The notes beneath the pieces are model-generated. The model was not told the DNA's origin. It searched no databases and was given only the letters and a program-made list of their open reading frames with translations. Made by a program: the position numbers and the translations under genes. Below, piece by piece: positions 8,712 through 16,744 of a stretch of 43,383 nucleotides of DNA (the first letter of the stretch is position 1; the number at the start of each line of letters is the position of its first letter). Location of the stretch: NCBI GenBank assembly GCA_964568795.1, contig CAZMRQ010000007.1, positions 1 through 43,383 on the forward strand, in the 5' to 3' direction. Source of the stretch: CAZMRQ01 sp964568795. Its GTDB lineage: Bacteria > Pseudomonadota > Gammaproteobacteria > Comchoanobacterales > Comchoanobacteraceae.

Positions 8712-9719
8712 ATGCTACAAAATGTTGGAGGTATAGAGTTAGATTATGGTATAAAAACTACTGATGTTGTGAACGAAAGTTCATCTGTCCTATGTGGTAA
8801 TCAATTGATACATCAATTGCGAGAGTGGGAATCAACTCATTTAATGCTGTTTATTGACTTTGGCGGATTTTTCACTTTACTAAAGAATAAAAGTGAACAA
8901 CAATTATATGATAATAGAGAGATAATCTTCAGAGAAGCATTTAAAAATCGATCTACTAAAGAAGAAATTTCGGCTCTTTGTTTTAATTTGTTTATGTCCA
9001 ATAAAAATGTGTTGCTGCTTATTGGCTTGTTAAATCATTTAAATGAAATTCCTCCGCTAACAATCAACCATACGAGAGGGATCATCAATGTATTGCTACG
9101 AGCTAGTAATGTGAGTGATGAAGTAAACAAATCTATCAATATCCTCAAGGTTTTCATGCGTCAGGTAAAAAAATGTGATGAGCATAGGGTTTTAATGCAT
9201 AATATCGCTATTTTAGAAGAAAGATGTCCTATTCTAGTTCGCCAAAAGATCCATGAGGTTTTTGAGTGTTTACTCAAAGATGATGAAGATGATAGATTAA
9301 ATAAAATATACACTGATTTCGGTCCTGAGTTATTTGGGTGTTATTTGTTTACAAGTCAGACACTCACCCTTGGCATCTCAAGTCCTGAATGGAATCAGCT
9401 TGTGCAAAAGATCAGTGATGATGGGCAGATGAAGCTGCTGTGTGATCTTCACGTTAAGTCTAATAAGAATCTCAAAGATACTTTTGAGCAGAAGGATCTG
9501 GCCCTGAGCTTTATGGCTCAACTTCGTTTACTATTTATTTCACCTAAAGCATTGTATCTATACTTTAAGTCCTTTTTAAATAAACGATGTATAGGGGTGT
9601 ATAAAGCTATGTCAACTGGATCTTGGGGGAAAGGCCAGACTCTTGGCCATGCCCATCCACCACAAGTAGATCAATCTCTTGTAGCCGAAAATGACTCTCA
9701 ACGACGAGTTCGTCAATAA
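8712..9719 (+). CDS. Orphan helical protein, candidate effector
   Basis: A 335-residue protein of no family I recognise. It has a good ribosome-binding site (AGGAG). The body, about residues 28-290, looks almost wholly alpha-helical with alternating hydrophobic and charged segments (for example ALCFNLFMSNKNVLLLIGLL and IINVLLRASN), and there is no signal peptide or membrane span. The last 35 residues are polar, Gly/His/Arg-rich and probably disordered (GKGQTLGHAHPPQVDQ). A soluble helical orphan with a flexible polar C-terminus fits a translocated effector of an intracellular bacterium, but that is inference. It separates csrA from tRNA-Ser, which are neighbours in E. coli, so it is probably an insertion. 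Confidence 0.65.
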   Translation: MLQNVGGIELDYGIKTTDVVNESSSVLCGNQLIHQLREWESTHLMLFIDFGGFFTLLKNKSEQQLYDNREIIFREAFKNRSTKEEISALCFNLFMSNKNVLLLIGLLNHLNEIPPLTINHTRGIINVLLRASNVSDEVNKSINILKVFMRQVKKCDEHRVLMHNIAILEERCPILVRQKIHEVFECLLKDDEDDRLNKIYTDFGPELFGCYLFTSQTLTLGISSPEWNQLVQKISDDGQMKLLCDLHVKSNKNLKDTFEQKDLALSFMAQLRLLFISPKALYLYFKSFLNKRCIGVYKAMSTGSWGKGQTLGHAHPPQVDQSLVAENDSQRRVRQ

Positions 9720-10179
9720 TCAGTATAATTCTTCAACATAAGATATAAATACTGATAGGCGCGTGGGGTGTCAAACAGTGTTTATGAGCCAAAAAAGAGT
9801 CATTTTTAGCTTATTATATACGTCGGCTCATGTGCACTTGAATAGAAGATGTGTTCAGAATCTATTACAATACTCGGGTTAGACGTTTACTCGAATTGAA
9901 AAAATATTCGATCAACTTTAAAAAATTGCTGTGATCCATAGCATGGCCACAAATCATAAGCGATTTTCTTGAATAAGGTTAATAGAGACTTGCTATAGGT
10001 TGAGGTAATCAATTCATTGAAAAATAAAAAGTTAATAATGATAGTGTTAGTCATGGGTATTATATCTTTGTCTATATTACTTTTTACAATACTGTCGTTC
10101 ATTCAATAGCATTCATCCTAGTTGCTTGATGGTTATAGGTTTTGTACACTATGTATGAATAATGATCTTGAGGTAGACT
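9720..10179. other. Intergenic stretch, no gene seen
   Basis: 460 AT-rich bases. ATGAGCC near 9785 and GGCTCAT near 9825 form a widely spaced inverted repeat that might mark the end of the upstream transcript. A 71-codon minus-strand frame (9887-10102) has no ribosome-binding site or recognisable content. GAGGT before 10180 is the ribosome-binding site of the next gene. Confidence 0.3.
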
Positions 10180-10821
10180 ATGTTGTCAGATCATCGTCCT
10201 TATGTTGTTGGGAAAACATTGTCATGGAATATTCTGACTCAATGCCGAGCCGCTAGTAGCAGTAGAAATAGCAACAATGCGTTTAATATTGATGAAGATA
10301 TGAATGAGTATGTGTCGAGACTAGGGAGGATAGCTCAGACGATAGCTATGCTAGTGACTCAATATGATATCGAATATATTGCTTTGCAAGAGTTGCCGTC
10401 TGATCAGCACTTGTTGATTTCCCCTCTTTTAAAATTATTGCAGAAAAATAAGATTTGGCGATTTCATGTGATTTCAAATCCACTGCCAACTGGCCTTATT
10501 TATACTGGGGAGTGTCATATTGAATATGCGAGACATGATATGAGACTGTCGTTGTATCAATTAAATGGTGGGCAAAGATTAGGGCACGTGCACTGTCACT
10601 ATAGGAAAATCGAGCAGAAAACCAGTGAGTATATTGATATATTTGAAAATTGGCTGAAAAAGGGTGCTACGATATTAGGTGATTTTAATACGCCAGTTGA
10701 GCAGCTGCCAATCAACTGTTTTAAACGTTCCTTAGGGGGCTCTTTATTTGGGGCTGTAGATGGCGTATTGGCTTCAACTGAGCAAAGATATCAAAATCTT
10801 GATGAGGTGGTTTGTTGGTAG
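10180..10821 (+). CDS. Endonuclease/exonuclease/phosphatase (DNase I-fold) family protein
   Basis: 213 residues with the landmarks of the EEP superfamily: SWNILTQ (Asn17), ALQE (Glu71), a His in the GHVHCHY strand (about residue 138), ILGDFNTP (Asp168, Asn170) and AVDGVLAST (Asp194) near the end. The N-terminal SWNILTQ resembles CCR4/nocturnin-type deadenylases. The terminal SDH motif of classical family members is not present, and the protein is shorter than the usual 250-300. It is probably a metal-dependent nuclease or phosphodiesterase acting in the cytosol or, in an intracellular bacterium, possibly in the host. Substrate unknown. It ends 65 bases before tRNA-Ser. Confidence 0.65.
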   Translation: MLSDHRPYVVGKTLSWNILTQCRAASSSRNSNNAFNIDEDMNEYVSRLGRIAQTIAMLVTQYDIEYIALQELPSDQHLLISPLLKLLQKNKIWRFHVISNPLPTGLIYTGECHIEYARHDMRLSLYQLNGGQRLGHVHCHYRKIEQKTSEYIDIFENWLKKGATILGDFNTPVEQLPINCFKRSLGGSLFGAVDGVLASTEQRYQNLDEVVCW

Positions 10822-10845
10822 GCTCTGATTGGTTATTGTAAATTC

Positions 10846-10874
10846 TTGTATCGTATGAGAGTTAGTGTTAATAT
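10846..10874 (+). promoter_or_regulatory. Promoter of tRNA-Ser
   Basis: TTGTAT (10846-10851) and TAATAT (10869-10874) with a 17-base spacer. Transcription would start near 10881, just before the tRNA. Confidence 0.65.
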
Positions 10875-10886
10875 GACTAAAATTTT

Positions 10887-10974
10887 GGAGAGATGGCCGA
10901 GTGGCTGAAGGCGCTCCGCTGCTAAGGGAGTATGGGGCATTCCCCCATCGAGGGTTCGAATCCCTGTCTCTCCG
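10887..10974 (+). tRNA. tRNA-Ser(GCT)
   Basis: A complete cloverleaf with the long variable arm of serine tRNAs. The acceptor arms GGAGAGA (10887-10893) and TCTCTCC (10967-10973) pair fully, the discriminator is G, anticodon GCT is at 10921-10923, and the T-loop is TTCGAAT. CCA is not encoded. The anticodon stem CTCCG/GGGAG has a G-G opposition in the pair next to the loop (10918 and 10926), where E. coli has C-G. It corresponds to E. coli serV, which also follows alaS-csrA. The minus-strand cluster that ends in the broken cyclase lies directly downstream. Confidence 0.95.
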
Positions 10975-11339
10975 CCCGTTTTTCCTTCTCTAAAAGTTTT
11001 TTTTAAAATTTCAGGTTTGCTATCATCATCTCAAAAACTCAGTATTCATAGGCTTTAGCGAGTTTAAGTCACCGGTCACATGCCTACCTAGAGAATTGCA
11101 AAATCACCCAAAACACCCCAAAATCCCCCTTTTTTGTTCTCCAATTCTCCGTGACATGCGAACGTCGGTGACGAGGGCACTCATCTATCAAGTCATTTAT
11201 TTTCTGGGTTTTGCGCTTTAGGCATTTTGAGGTTCGTTTTTGAAAAGTGGGTGTCGGAATACTCATAGTGAGAGAAATCTCTTTATTTAATATCCGACAT
11301 TAGTAAGATTGCATATATAATAAGTGTCATAATCAACAT
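10975..11339. other. Intergenic stretch after tRNA-Ser, T-runs and G-tracts
   Basis: T-runs follow the tRNA at once and may stop transcription, without a clear hairpin. On the minus strand three G-tracts of 5, 4 and 3 bases (at 11125-11129, 11116-11119 and 11107-11109) alternate with T-rich spacers. A 60-codon minus frame (11084-11266) looks non-coding. The region may hold a transposon or island scar, but I found no repeat of the tRNA 3' end elsewhere in the window. Confidence 0.3.
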
Positions 11340-11693
11340 TTAATATAGGCAGCCATATATATTTTCAAAGATAATAATGTCGTCGTCTGTGATTTTACAG
11401 TTTGCTCTCATTTTTTCATGAACATCAATTACAATAAGAGGCGCAATCGAGGCATCTAATGACACTTGTTCTACTGTAGCGGTACCTGGCATGCAATGGC
11501 TTGGTGCGTCAATATCTCTGCCGATTCCAGCATGCATTTTTATTTGGCCGACTCTAAACTTTACGTCAGAATCACATTCATCATAATCAAGCTTGATGTC
11601 ATGATTAAAGCCGCACCCACCATCCCATGAAGGTGTTTTCTCAGATAATGTATGTGTAAGATCGATAAGTTTATAGTGGAATTTTTTATTCAT
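11340..11693 (-). pseudogene. Putative cyclase (kynurenine formamidase-like), 3'-truncated
   Basis: 117 residues matching the N-terminal half of the cyclase/metal-dependent hydrolase family (PF04199): YKLIDLTHTLSEKTPSWDGG, then AGIGRDIDAPSHCMPG. The latter corresponds to the GTHIDAPSHF metal-binding motif, with the first His replaced by Arg. It stops at DIIIFENIYG, where full-length proteins (about 200-230 residues) continue with a conserved strand and second metal ligand. No other frame downstream supplies the missing half. The truncation and the altered metal motif argue for a dead gene. It starts seven bases after the mepB stop and is the last member of the minus-strand chain. Confidence 0.7.
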
Positions 11694-11699
11694 AGGATC

Positions 11700-12207
11700 T
11701 CACATAGAATACAAAGTATTTATTTTAAGAGTAGATTCCGAACACGAGGAGTTCAGATCAACAAAAAATTGGTCTTGCCACTTTTGAGTTTTGGCAGCTT
11801 GGGCACTTGTGGTTTTATCCCATGGTGCGTAAACTCTTATTGCTCGCTTACCTTCTTTACCACTTGCACTAAATATATTTTTTTTTGTTAAAACAGTTTT
11901 AGGAAATATAAACTCTCCTACATTGTTACCATCAGAAACAGCGACTGCAACGAAATAAATAGCGTCAGCCTCTTCATAGGGGGCAATAATGCTGTCAGCA
12001 CCTCTTTTCCATATCGTTACAAACCAACCTTATTGTTCTAGGAGTTTTTTTGGCTATCCTAAATAACCCCTTCTTGCCTTTAATGGTAAAAGTATGTGCA
12101 TAATACTCTGAACTTTCATCCTCTGGAAAAAATTTTTCAATTTCCAATTTACATATAGAATACATAGTGCTTTGTGCATTTTTTACTATCTCTAACGCTT
12201 TTAACAT
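11700..12207 (-). pseudogene. MepB-family protein, interrupted by one frameshift
   Basis: The N-terminal frame (12207 down to about 12025, ATG) encodes YYAHTFTIKGKKGLFRIAKKTPRTI. The following sequence, one base out of phase, continues as GWFVTIWKRGADSIIAPYEE, then VGEFIFPKTVL, GKEGKRAIRVYAPWDKTTSA and AAKTQKWQDQFF, ending at TGA 11700-11702. Together they give about 168 residues, the normal length of the MepB family (PF08877), which takes its name from the third gene of the S. aureus mepRAB cluster. Its biochemical role is unknown. The shift lies near 12025, where one base appears inserted (ACAATAAGG). A sequencing error cannot be excluded. It begins 12 bases after the preceding GNAT stop. 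Confidence 0.75.
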
Positions 12208-12219
12208 ATTGCTCTCAAT

Positions 12220-12716
12220 TCAGTTTCTTTGTAAACCATAAGCCGGATCATCATGCAATGGATACGCTTTACCCGAAGTTACATATTCATAATTGTAAGT
12301 AGCGCCATGCCCATCAGGTAGGTAACCACGCTTAATATAGAGCCTTTGAGTAGATCTATAATCTGGGTAAAGACCAACGCCAATGCCAACGATATTTGAT
12401 CTTTTTGCTGCATGCTTTTCGCATTTTTCTATTAATGCTGAACCAACCCCTTTGTTCCTAAAACTTGGCAATACATTGAAATCAGATATTTCTGGGATAT
12501 TATCATCTGCAAAAATTTTGTAGTCAGATTGCCATTTAAGGGTGACGTAACCAACAAATTCACTGTCAATAAATGCTACCAAACAGATCCGTTTATCTTG
12601 CTGATCGTCATCTAAATATTGTTCAAAAACACTTGCGGGTTTAATTTGCCAACCTGATTCTTTAAAGCCATCCACAATAACTGCTATATCTGTTTTTCTA
12701 GAAGTCTAATATTCAT
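12220..12716 (-). pseudogene. GNAT N-acetyltransferase with a frameshift near its start
   Basis: The main frame (from a GTG at 12675, 151 residues) is a GNAT: VGYVTLKW, ISDFNVLPSFRNKGVGSALIEKCEK with the acetyl-CoA loop (R/Q-x-x-G-x-G/A form: RNKGVG), and NIVGIGVGL. The natural start seems to be ATG at 12716, which overlaps the upstream stop (ATGA) and reads MNIRLLEKQ. After one missing base in or beside an A-run near 12690 the reading continues as DIAVIVDGFKESGW, giving the classical MNIRLLE...DIAVIV GNAT N-terminus. So the gene is either frameshifted or affected by a homopolymer error. The truncated product from GTG would still contain the acetyl-CoA site. Substrate unknown. Confidence 0.75.
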
Positions 12717-14629
12717 AGCAGCTTCCCCATTTCAATATCATCAGGACTGCCTTCATAGCCATCAGGATCATTAAATGACATTTCTATGTAATTAATATCC
12801 TGATAGAATCTTAGCGCTGCTGAAGAACTTTCTGTATGAATGCTCTTATAGCCTTCTAATCGTAGCCATTTTTCAATAAGAGACATAAATTCTTTACCAT
12901 ATCTCTCGCCTTGTTCTTTCTCGTCTATAACGATAATACGAAGCGCAGCTCTATTTTCTGGCCACAGCTCAACGTGAGCATAGCCAACAATATTCACGCC
13001 TTTGTATAAAATAAAATGCTTATGGTTTCTATGATCAAAAGTCCAGGTATAAGGGTCTTCTCTTTTGTTTGGCTCAAAGAAATATTTGTTGCGGAAGTGT
13101 TTAGCTGCTTTCCATTCTGTATAGTGAGCACAAATAACAAAACGTAAACGCTTGAAACCAGATTTATTCAGGATATCTTGAATTAAATCATGCTTGCCTA
13201 ATGTATAGCCTCGATACATTGCCCCATCTTTTTTATGAGAAGCATCATCTTCTAACAGCTTATACTTTAATGCCTCATATTGATCTCTTACTTCAGAGTT
13301 TTTGCACAAATAATCACGAAATAGTAAGTTTAACTCAACTTCCGGATCATTTTCTTCAAAAATATGCAGATTTACATTTAAATCAGTAGAACGATAAGTA
13401 AAGCTTTTTCGTAAGGGGAGATTAAAACCACCTCTGTATTGGTAATGTAAATCAGCAAGCCCTTGATGGTCAAAATTAAGATTGCGGGCGCACGCAATAA
13501 TATCTATTATGGGTTTAGCAGCCAGACCTTGTACAGATGTTGATCCAACGTGGTGAATGGACGCAAAACTATTGCCTAAAGCTGCTTTAATTTTTTTTGC
13601 TTCAATATCAAATATATTAGGCCAGCTGGGATCATATGGGACAACTTCAACCTTGCTGAAAACACCCAAGATATTAGCAATCAATTCTTGTATATCTTTA
13701 ATTTGATTAGGTCTGTTTTCAGAGTCAGAACGAGCCAGACAATCTAACATCGATACAATATTCAATAAGTTCACTGTAATTTGCCAACAACTGGGTAGTT
13801 CATAACTGCTTCCGCGCAATCCTTTTAAAAATGAATCCTGATATTCATTAGGCATCTGGTGCGCATATCTAAGCATATTGGCAACATCACACAGAGTTGA
13901 GCCAGAAAATGAAAATTCCCAATCTAAAATTCCTGATATTTCTATTTGTCCTTTAACTTCTGTCACCAAGATATTTGCAGGATCAAAATCACCATGGACT
14001 AGATTGCTTGCTGCTTCATCTGGTAACAAATTTTTATAAACCCTAAATATACTTTTAATTTTATCTCTTTGTTGCTGTGGCAATGTTGCTTTGACTTTAT
14101 TATTTTCTAAACATTCATAACAGAAACTTACAAAACCCTTTGGCTGTATGCCTTTTTTAACCTCAAGGTTCTCATTAAAGAAACCGCTGCTTGGAAATTT
14201 AATGTTGGCAAGTTCTCCAAGAATCCTACCAACTTTAAACATAATATCGTTAATATCAGGGGACTTACCTTTTAGCAGTAAATCACGCAAGGTTTGACCG
14301 GGCAAATATTCTATGATAGCGAACGTATAACCATCATATTCACCCACATGGTAAAATTGTGGCACTGGTAATTTTTTATGCAAAAGTGATGATACCGTGT
14401 GCTCTTTGTAAATACTGTCTTTATCACGCAGATAAACCCTTAAAATAACTGGGGTATCAGAGATATTAAGCTCAGTAAGCACATTAATGTTGGCACAGCC
14501 GCCGGAGATAATAGATACAGATTTAATATCATTATCACCATTGTAATAAGTGCCTAGCATTTTTAGAATCAGATCTTCTGACAAATTGACTCTTTTGCTA
14601 GTTGTCTCCCAATTGGCTTTAAAGTTCAC
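12713..14629 (-). CDS. Three-domain fusion: APH-type phosphotransferase, GrpB and GNAT
   Basis: 638 residues from GTG 14629, chosen because AGGAAA precedes it and it overlaps the upstream stop (GTGA); an in-frame ATG exists at 14653. Domain 1 (about 15-320) is an aminoglycoside-phosphotransferase/choline-kinase fold with the catalytic loop HGDFDPANIL (212-221) and metal-binding DWEFS (236-240). Domain 2 (327-490) is GrpB, a nucleotidyltransferase-fold protein, with VVPYDPSWP and HVGSTSVQGLAAKPIIDI (360-377). Domain 3 (494-632) is a GNAT acetyltransferase ending in ALRFYQDINYIEM. GrpB-GNAT fusions occur in many bacteria; the additional kinase is, as far as I know, unusual. All three domains keep their signature motifs and the frame is uninterrupted, in contrast to its neighbours. 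Three transferase activities on one chain suggest modification of a small molecule such as an antibiotic or metabolite. Substrate unknown. Confidence 0.85.
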   Translation of the reverse strand: MNFKANWETTSKRVNLSEDLILKMLGTYYNGDNDIKSVSIISGGCANINVLTELNISDTPVILRVYLRDKDSIYKEHTVSSLLHKKLPVPQFYHVGEYDGYTFAIIEYLPGQTLRDLLLKGKSPDINDIMFKVGRILGELANIKFPSSGFFNENLEVKKGIQPKGFVSFCYECLENNKVKATLPQQQRDKIKSIFRVYKNLLPDEAASNLVHGDFDPANILVTEVKGQIEISGILDWEFSFSGSTLCDVANMLRYAHQMPNEYQDSFLKGLRGSSYELPSCWQITVNLLNIVSMLDCLARSDSENRPNQIKDIQELIANILGVFSKVEVVPYDPSWPNIFDIEAKKIKAALGNSFASIHHVGSTSVQGLAAKPIIDIIACARNLNFDHQGLADLHYQYRGGFNLPLRKSFTYRSTDLNVNLHIFEENDPEVELNLLFRDYLCKNSEVRDQYEALKYKLLEDDASHKKDGAMYRGYTLGKHDLIQDILNKSGFKRLRFVICAHYTEWKAAKHFRNKYFFEPNKREDPYTWTFDHRNHKHFILYKGVNIVGYAHVELWPENRAALRIIVIDEKEQGERYGKEFMSLIEKWLRLEGYKSIHTESSSAALRFYQDINYIEMSFNDPDGYEGSPDDIEMGKLL

Positions 14630-14724
14630 AGTGGTTTCCTCATAAAAATACAATGACTACCATTGACATACCCAGCTTGCTTAAAATCCTGTACATAACC
14701 TAATTTCTCTAACATTACAGTCAT
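14626..14724 (-). pseudogene. C-terminal tail of a GNAT acetyltransferase
   Basis: A 32-codon frame (MTVMLEKLGYVQDFKQAGYV at its start) that resembles only the last 30 residues of GNAT enzymes, the segment usually reading LGF/Y...V.G. It overlaps the preceding frame by four bases (ATGA) and the next start by four (GTGA), so translation is still threaded through it. It is probably what remains of a full acetyltransferase gene after a deletion. Confidence 0.5.
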
Positions 14725-15074
14725 ATTGACGATCCTTGCATGTATTTTTCTTGGCTTATCCGATACAACACATGACGCTTTAATGGGCTAGTATCGCCTA
14801 GCTTTGGATGGTCAAAATCATCGGCGTCATTATGTTGCAGACCAATTTTCTGCATTACCCTAATGGATTTAGCATTGCCAGCAGCAGTGAATGATACGAT
14901 CTCTGGTATCTTTAATTCTCTAAATGAACAATCTAAAACAGTCCGCGTCTCAGCAATGTCGCCACTAACTAAAACCGCATTAGAGCCTGTAGCGACAACA
15001 TCCTGATAGAATCTTTTTCTGTCAGCAGACTCTAGAAAATTCAAACGAAGATCAGTAACCCAAACTAATTTCAT
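14721..15074 (-). pseudogene. Chimera of a metallophosphoesterase N-terminus and a GNAT C-terminus
   Basis: 117 residues. The first 45-50 (KLVWVTDLRLNFL, NAVLVSGDIAE) are the start of a calcineurin-like metallophosphoesterase, with the DxH motif changed to DLR and the GD motif kept. From about residue 57 the chain switches to the end of a GNAT of the RimJ-like type (IVSFTAAGNAKSIRVMQKIG, DDFDHPKL, LKRHVLYRI). Neither half is complete, so an internal deletion seems to have joined two neighbouring genes. It overlaps the AbiEii stop by four bases (ATGA), which suggests that a metallophosphoesterase was once the third gene of this toxin-antitoxin operon. Confidence 0.65.
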
Positions 15075-15856
15075 GGCAGCCTGCTGATAACATTATCTAC
15101 AACAAACTGGTATGCTTCATCAAAATCCCACTTTAATCCTGTTGGTAGCAATGCATGCATATCTGACTGGAAATCTTGGTGATCACGTTTAAGCTCTAGA
15201 TTTTTGATAAATTCATCTTTAGTGAAATGAGAATCATCATTAGCACAATATTTGGTAAATATTTCAAATACGCGATCCAACTGGATCAATTCATTTTTGG
15301 TAACATGCCACAAATCAAATAGATCCCTTCCTTTGCGTCTTTGATAAAGAGCTCTGAGTTTTGTTGCCATTAATTCATCAATCTCATAAGTTGCAATTTT
15401 GGCATTGCCACTCCACCAATCAGAATCGACATTAAACGCTTCAGTGCGTAATGGGAGCACATGGAAATGCTCAGTGGTGTTGATTTCAATCTTGAGTTTT
15501 GCTGGCAGTTTATTGATCGCTTCGTATTTATAAATCAATTTGGCATTGCGCTTGGTGATTTTCCATTTTGGATCACCAAGCCAAGGTTTTAGAACTGCTC
15601 TTATTGCATCTATTATCTGGCCTATGGGATCAGCATTTTTTTGGACAAAATCTAAATCCTCACTATACCTAGAAGGAGGCTTCAGAAATAATTTGTTCAG
15701 TGCCGTACCGCCTCTAAAAACTAAAGCTTCACTTACATGCGGATCATTATATAAATCCACTAATGCTCTGCTTATTAGCAAGTCCTGCTCAACTTGAGCA
15801 GGGGTCTGCCATTTAACATTCTGCCGCCATTGTTCTATAAAATTTTCTGGTATCAT
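15071..15856 (-). CDS. Type IV toxin-antitoxin system, AbiEii-family nucleotidyltransferase toxin
   Basis: 261 residues with the nucleotidyltransferase core FRGGTALNKLFL and SEDLDFVQ (about residues 47-73), then KLKIEINTTEHF, the basic/aromatic segment DELMATKLRALYQRRKGRDL, and DLFDLWHV. All are typical of AbiEii/AbiGii toxins. It overlaps its antitoxin (15853-15856) and the next frame (15071-15074) by four bases each. It is clearly different from the toxin at 780-1631 and belongs to a separate branch. Motifs are intact, so it may be active. Confidence 0.88.
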   Translation of the reverse strand: MIPENFIEQWRQNVKWQTPAQVEQDLLISRALVDLYNDPHVSEALVFRGGTALNKLFLKPPSRYSEDLDFVQKNADPIGQIIDAIRAVLKPWLGDPKWKITKRNAKLIYKYEAINKLPAKLKIEINTTEHFHVLPLRTEAFNVDSDWWSGNAKIATYEIDELMATKLRALYQRRKGRDLFDLWHVTKNELIQLDRVFEIFTKYCANDDSHFTKDEFIKNLELKRDHQDFQSDMHALLPTGLKWDFDEAYQFVVDNVISRLP

Positions 15857-16701
15857 AAATCACTCTCAAAATCAGTATTTTCAATAATTTTCCATTTTTC
15901 ACATTTAGGATGTCCGGTTCTTGATATGTACGGAACAAGAGAAACATAGGGACGATCAATATTTTCTATATACTCTGCTAATTTTGCGATTATCTGCTCT
16001 TTTTTCTCTTCATCCTCTAGAACATCAATTCTTTCTAGCATAAAGCCCAGCCTTTGTATCTGGCAGATTTCTTCTAATTCTTCAGCAAGGGCAATGAGTT
16101 TATTTTCATCAATGCTAGGCGCAAGTTCAGATAAAACAGTAGCAATGTGGCTAATGCCACCAGCTCTTTTGCTGTATTTAAATAAATCTATCGCAAGCAG
16201 TTCTGGAGTAGATACTTTTAAATAGCCAGTGCTAACTACAAAATCTTGAGTTGGCAAGGCCTGTAGAGAATCTTTATAAACGAGCTCAATAACCACATCA
16301 CCAAATTCAAGGGAGTGCTTGATTCGCTTGTTAGTAATGACCTGGAAGCGCGCTGGCTTTTGATGAGTTGCGCCATAGAATAATCCAGCGCTGAGCAACC
16401 CAACATAATAATCAGCTTGTAGATGTTGCATTATGATAGGCACCAGCTCTTCTGCAGGGATTGAACCGTAAGATTGATATTCAGGCGGCACAATGACATA
16501 TAATCCATTGACGGGGCTTATAACCTTCTTATCTCTTTTTAATCGATACAAACCAGATCTAGCAGAACTATCAGATAGCTGTAATTCCGCACGTATTTCC
16601 TCAGAGGTGAAATGCCGTCTGCCGCTAGCCCTTAGTTGCTGAATATATTCTGAAAACACGGTATGTCCTAAAAGTGTTAAAAAATGCCACTTATAGGTCA
16701 T
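15853..16701 (-). CDS. Type IV toxin-antitoxin system, AbiEi-family antitoxin
   Basis: 282 residues with an N-terminal winged helix (FTSEEIRAELQLSDSSARSG to VISPVNGLYVIVPPEY, about 30-75), followed by the AbiEi core (YYVGLLSAGLFYGATHQKP, and KVSTPELLAIDLFKY). AbiEi is a bi-functional antitoxin and autorepressor. The length and domain order are those of AbiEi_4-type proteins. It is the first gene of the minus-strand chain running to 11340. The inverted repeat at 16745-16781 upstream is a likely binding site for it. Confidence 0.88.
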   Translation of the reverse strand: MTYKWHFLTLLGHTVFSEYIQQLRASGRRHFTSEEIRAELQLSDSSARSGLYRLKRDKKVISPVNGLYVIVPPEYQSYGSIPAEELVPIIMQHLQADYYVGLLSAGLFYGATHQKPARFQVITNKRIKHSLEFGDVVIELVYKDSLQALPTQDFVVSTGYLKVSTPELLAIDLFKYSKRAGGISHIATVLSELAPSIDENKLIALAEELEEICQIQRLGFMLERIDVLEDEEKKEQIIAKLAEYIENIDRPYVSLVPYISRTGHPKCEKWKIIENTDFESDL

Positions 16702-16744
16702 GGTATCTCAAAAAATGACTTCAGTCAAGCATAATTGCATGATG

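Noticed and set aside
10951..10974. tRNA-Ser 3' end as an attL/attR site
   Set aside because: I looked for a second copy of GGTTCGAATCCCTGTCTCTC in the window and found none, and no integrase is present, so integration at this site stays a hypothesis.
11084..11266. A 60-codon minus frame between tRNA-Ser and the cyclase relic
   Set aside because: Basic, low-complexity translation without a ribosome-binding site; probably chance or part of a mobile-element scar.
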